Of a stretch of 5,911 nucleotides of DNA, positions 5,775-5,911 are shown one piece after another. Under the pieces are notes generated by a model. That model had not been told where the DNA came from. It was given only the letters and a program-made list of their open reading frames with translations, and ran no database searches. Position 1 is the stretch's first letter, and each line of letters opens with the position of its first letter. Made by a program: the position numbers and the translations under genes. Source of the stretch: Coriobacteriia bacterium. GTDB taxonomy: Bacteria; Actinomycetota; Coriobacteriia; Anaerosomatales; PALSA-660. Location of the stretch: NCBI GenBank assembly GCA_003133285.1, contig PKWR01000159.1, positions 1-5,911 of the forward strand, given 5' to 3'.

Positions 5775-5911
5775 ATGGGGCTGTCGACCCGGATCACGCT
5801 GCTGACGTTCGTCTCCGTGACGGCGGCGGTCGCTCTCGTGTCGGTCATCTCGGTCGTCGGCGTGTACCGCTCGGCGCTGAGCGAGGACATGGCGCGCCTC
5901 GACGCCTTCCG
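5775..5911 (+). CDS. N-terminus of a membrane-anchored, probably sensory protein (3' end outside window)
   Basis: Only the first 45 residues are present. A short polar start (MGLSTRITLL) leads into one hydrophobic helix, about 7-30, followed by YRSALSEDMARLDAF, an amphipathic stretch of the kind that begins the extracytoplasmic sensor region. This layout is typical of histidine kinases, HAMP-containing signalling proteins and cyclase sensors, but no catalytic domain lies in the window, so the class cannot be named. The start is uncertain. ATG 5775 puts the hydrophobic helix at the usual distance; an in-frame ATG at 5745 would add ten residues, and neither has a clear RBS. The frame remains open to the window end. 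A TACGAT box about 60 nt upstream may drive it separately from ccdA. Confidence 0.65.
   Translation, partial: MGLSTRITLLTFVSVTAAVALVSVISVVGVYRSALSEDMARLDAF

Overview
This window is a GC-rich, densely coded stretch with every gene on the plus strand. Seven protein-coding genes are supported: five complete, one cut by the left edge and one cut by the right edge. The host is most likely a high-GC bacterium that uses sigma-54. The ATG/GTG starts and the TACGAT -10 boxes would suit an actinobacterial-type anaerobe such as a Coriobacteriia relative. That placement is inference from composition and gene content, and a GC-rich member of another phylum is not excluded.

Region 1 (1-4144) is a sigma-54 control unit. 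It holds the C-terminal ~409 codons of RpoN, then with no intergenic base a membrane PAS-containing histidine kinase, then after 25 nt an NtrC-type response regulator with an intact REC domain, AAA+ domain (GAFTGA loop present) and Fis-type HTH. The three genes read as one transcription unit whose promoter lies to the left of the window.

Region 2 (4145-4589) begins with a near-consensus -24/-12 sigma-54 promoter at 4175-4195, directly after the activator gene. It points at a small membrane protein with two TM helices and a cytoplasmic CxxC-x10-CxxC zinc ribbon. A perfect 7-bp dyad 164 bp upstream, inside the 3' end of the regulator gene, lies where an activator enhancer would be expected. So the sigma factor, its signal-responsive activator and one likely target promoter sit side by side. 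The job of the target protein is unknown.

Region 3 (4586-5682) has a probable housekeeping promoter overlapping the end of the zinc-ribbon gene, a very stable leader hairpin, a 74-residue HMA metal-binding (CopZ-like) protein, and a CcdA-family thiol-electron transporter. Together these suggest envelope redox or metal handling. Region 4 (5683-5911) is a short spacer with an imperfect direct repeat and a TACGAT box, followed by the first 45 codons of a membrane-anchored protein, probably a sensor. No tRNA, rRNA, CRISPR array or mobile element was seen, and no gap between genes exceeds about 100 nt.
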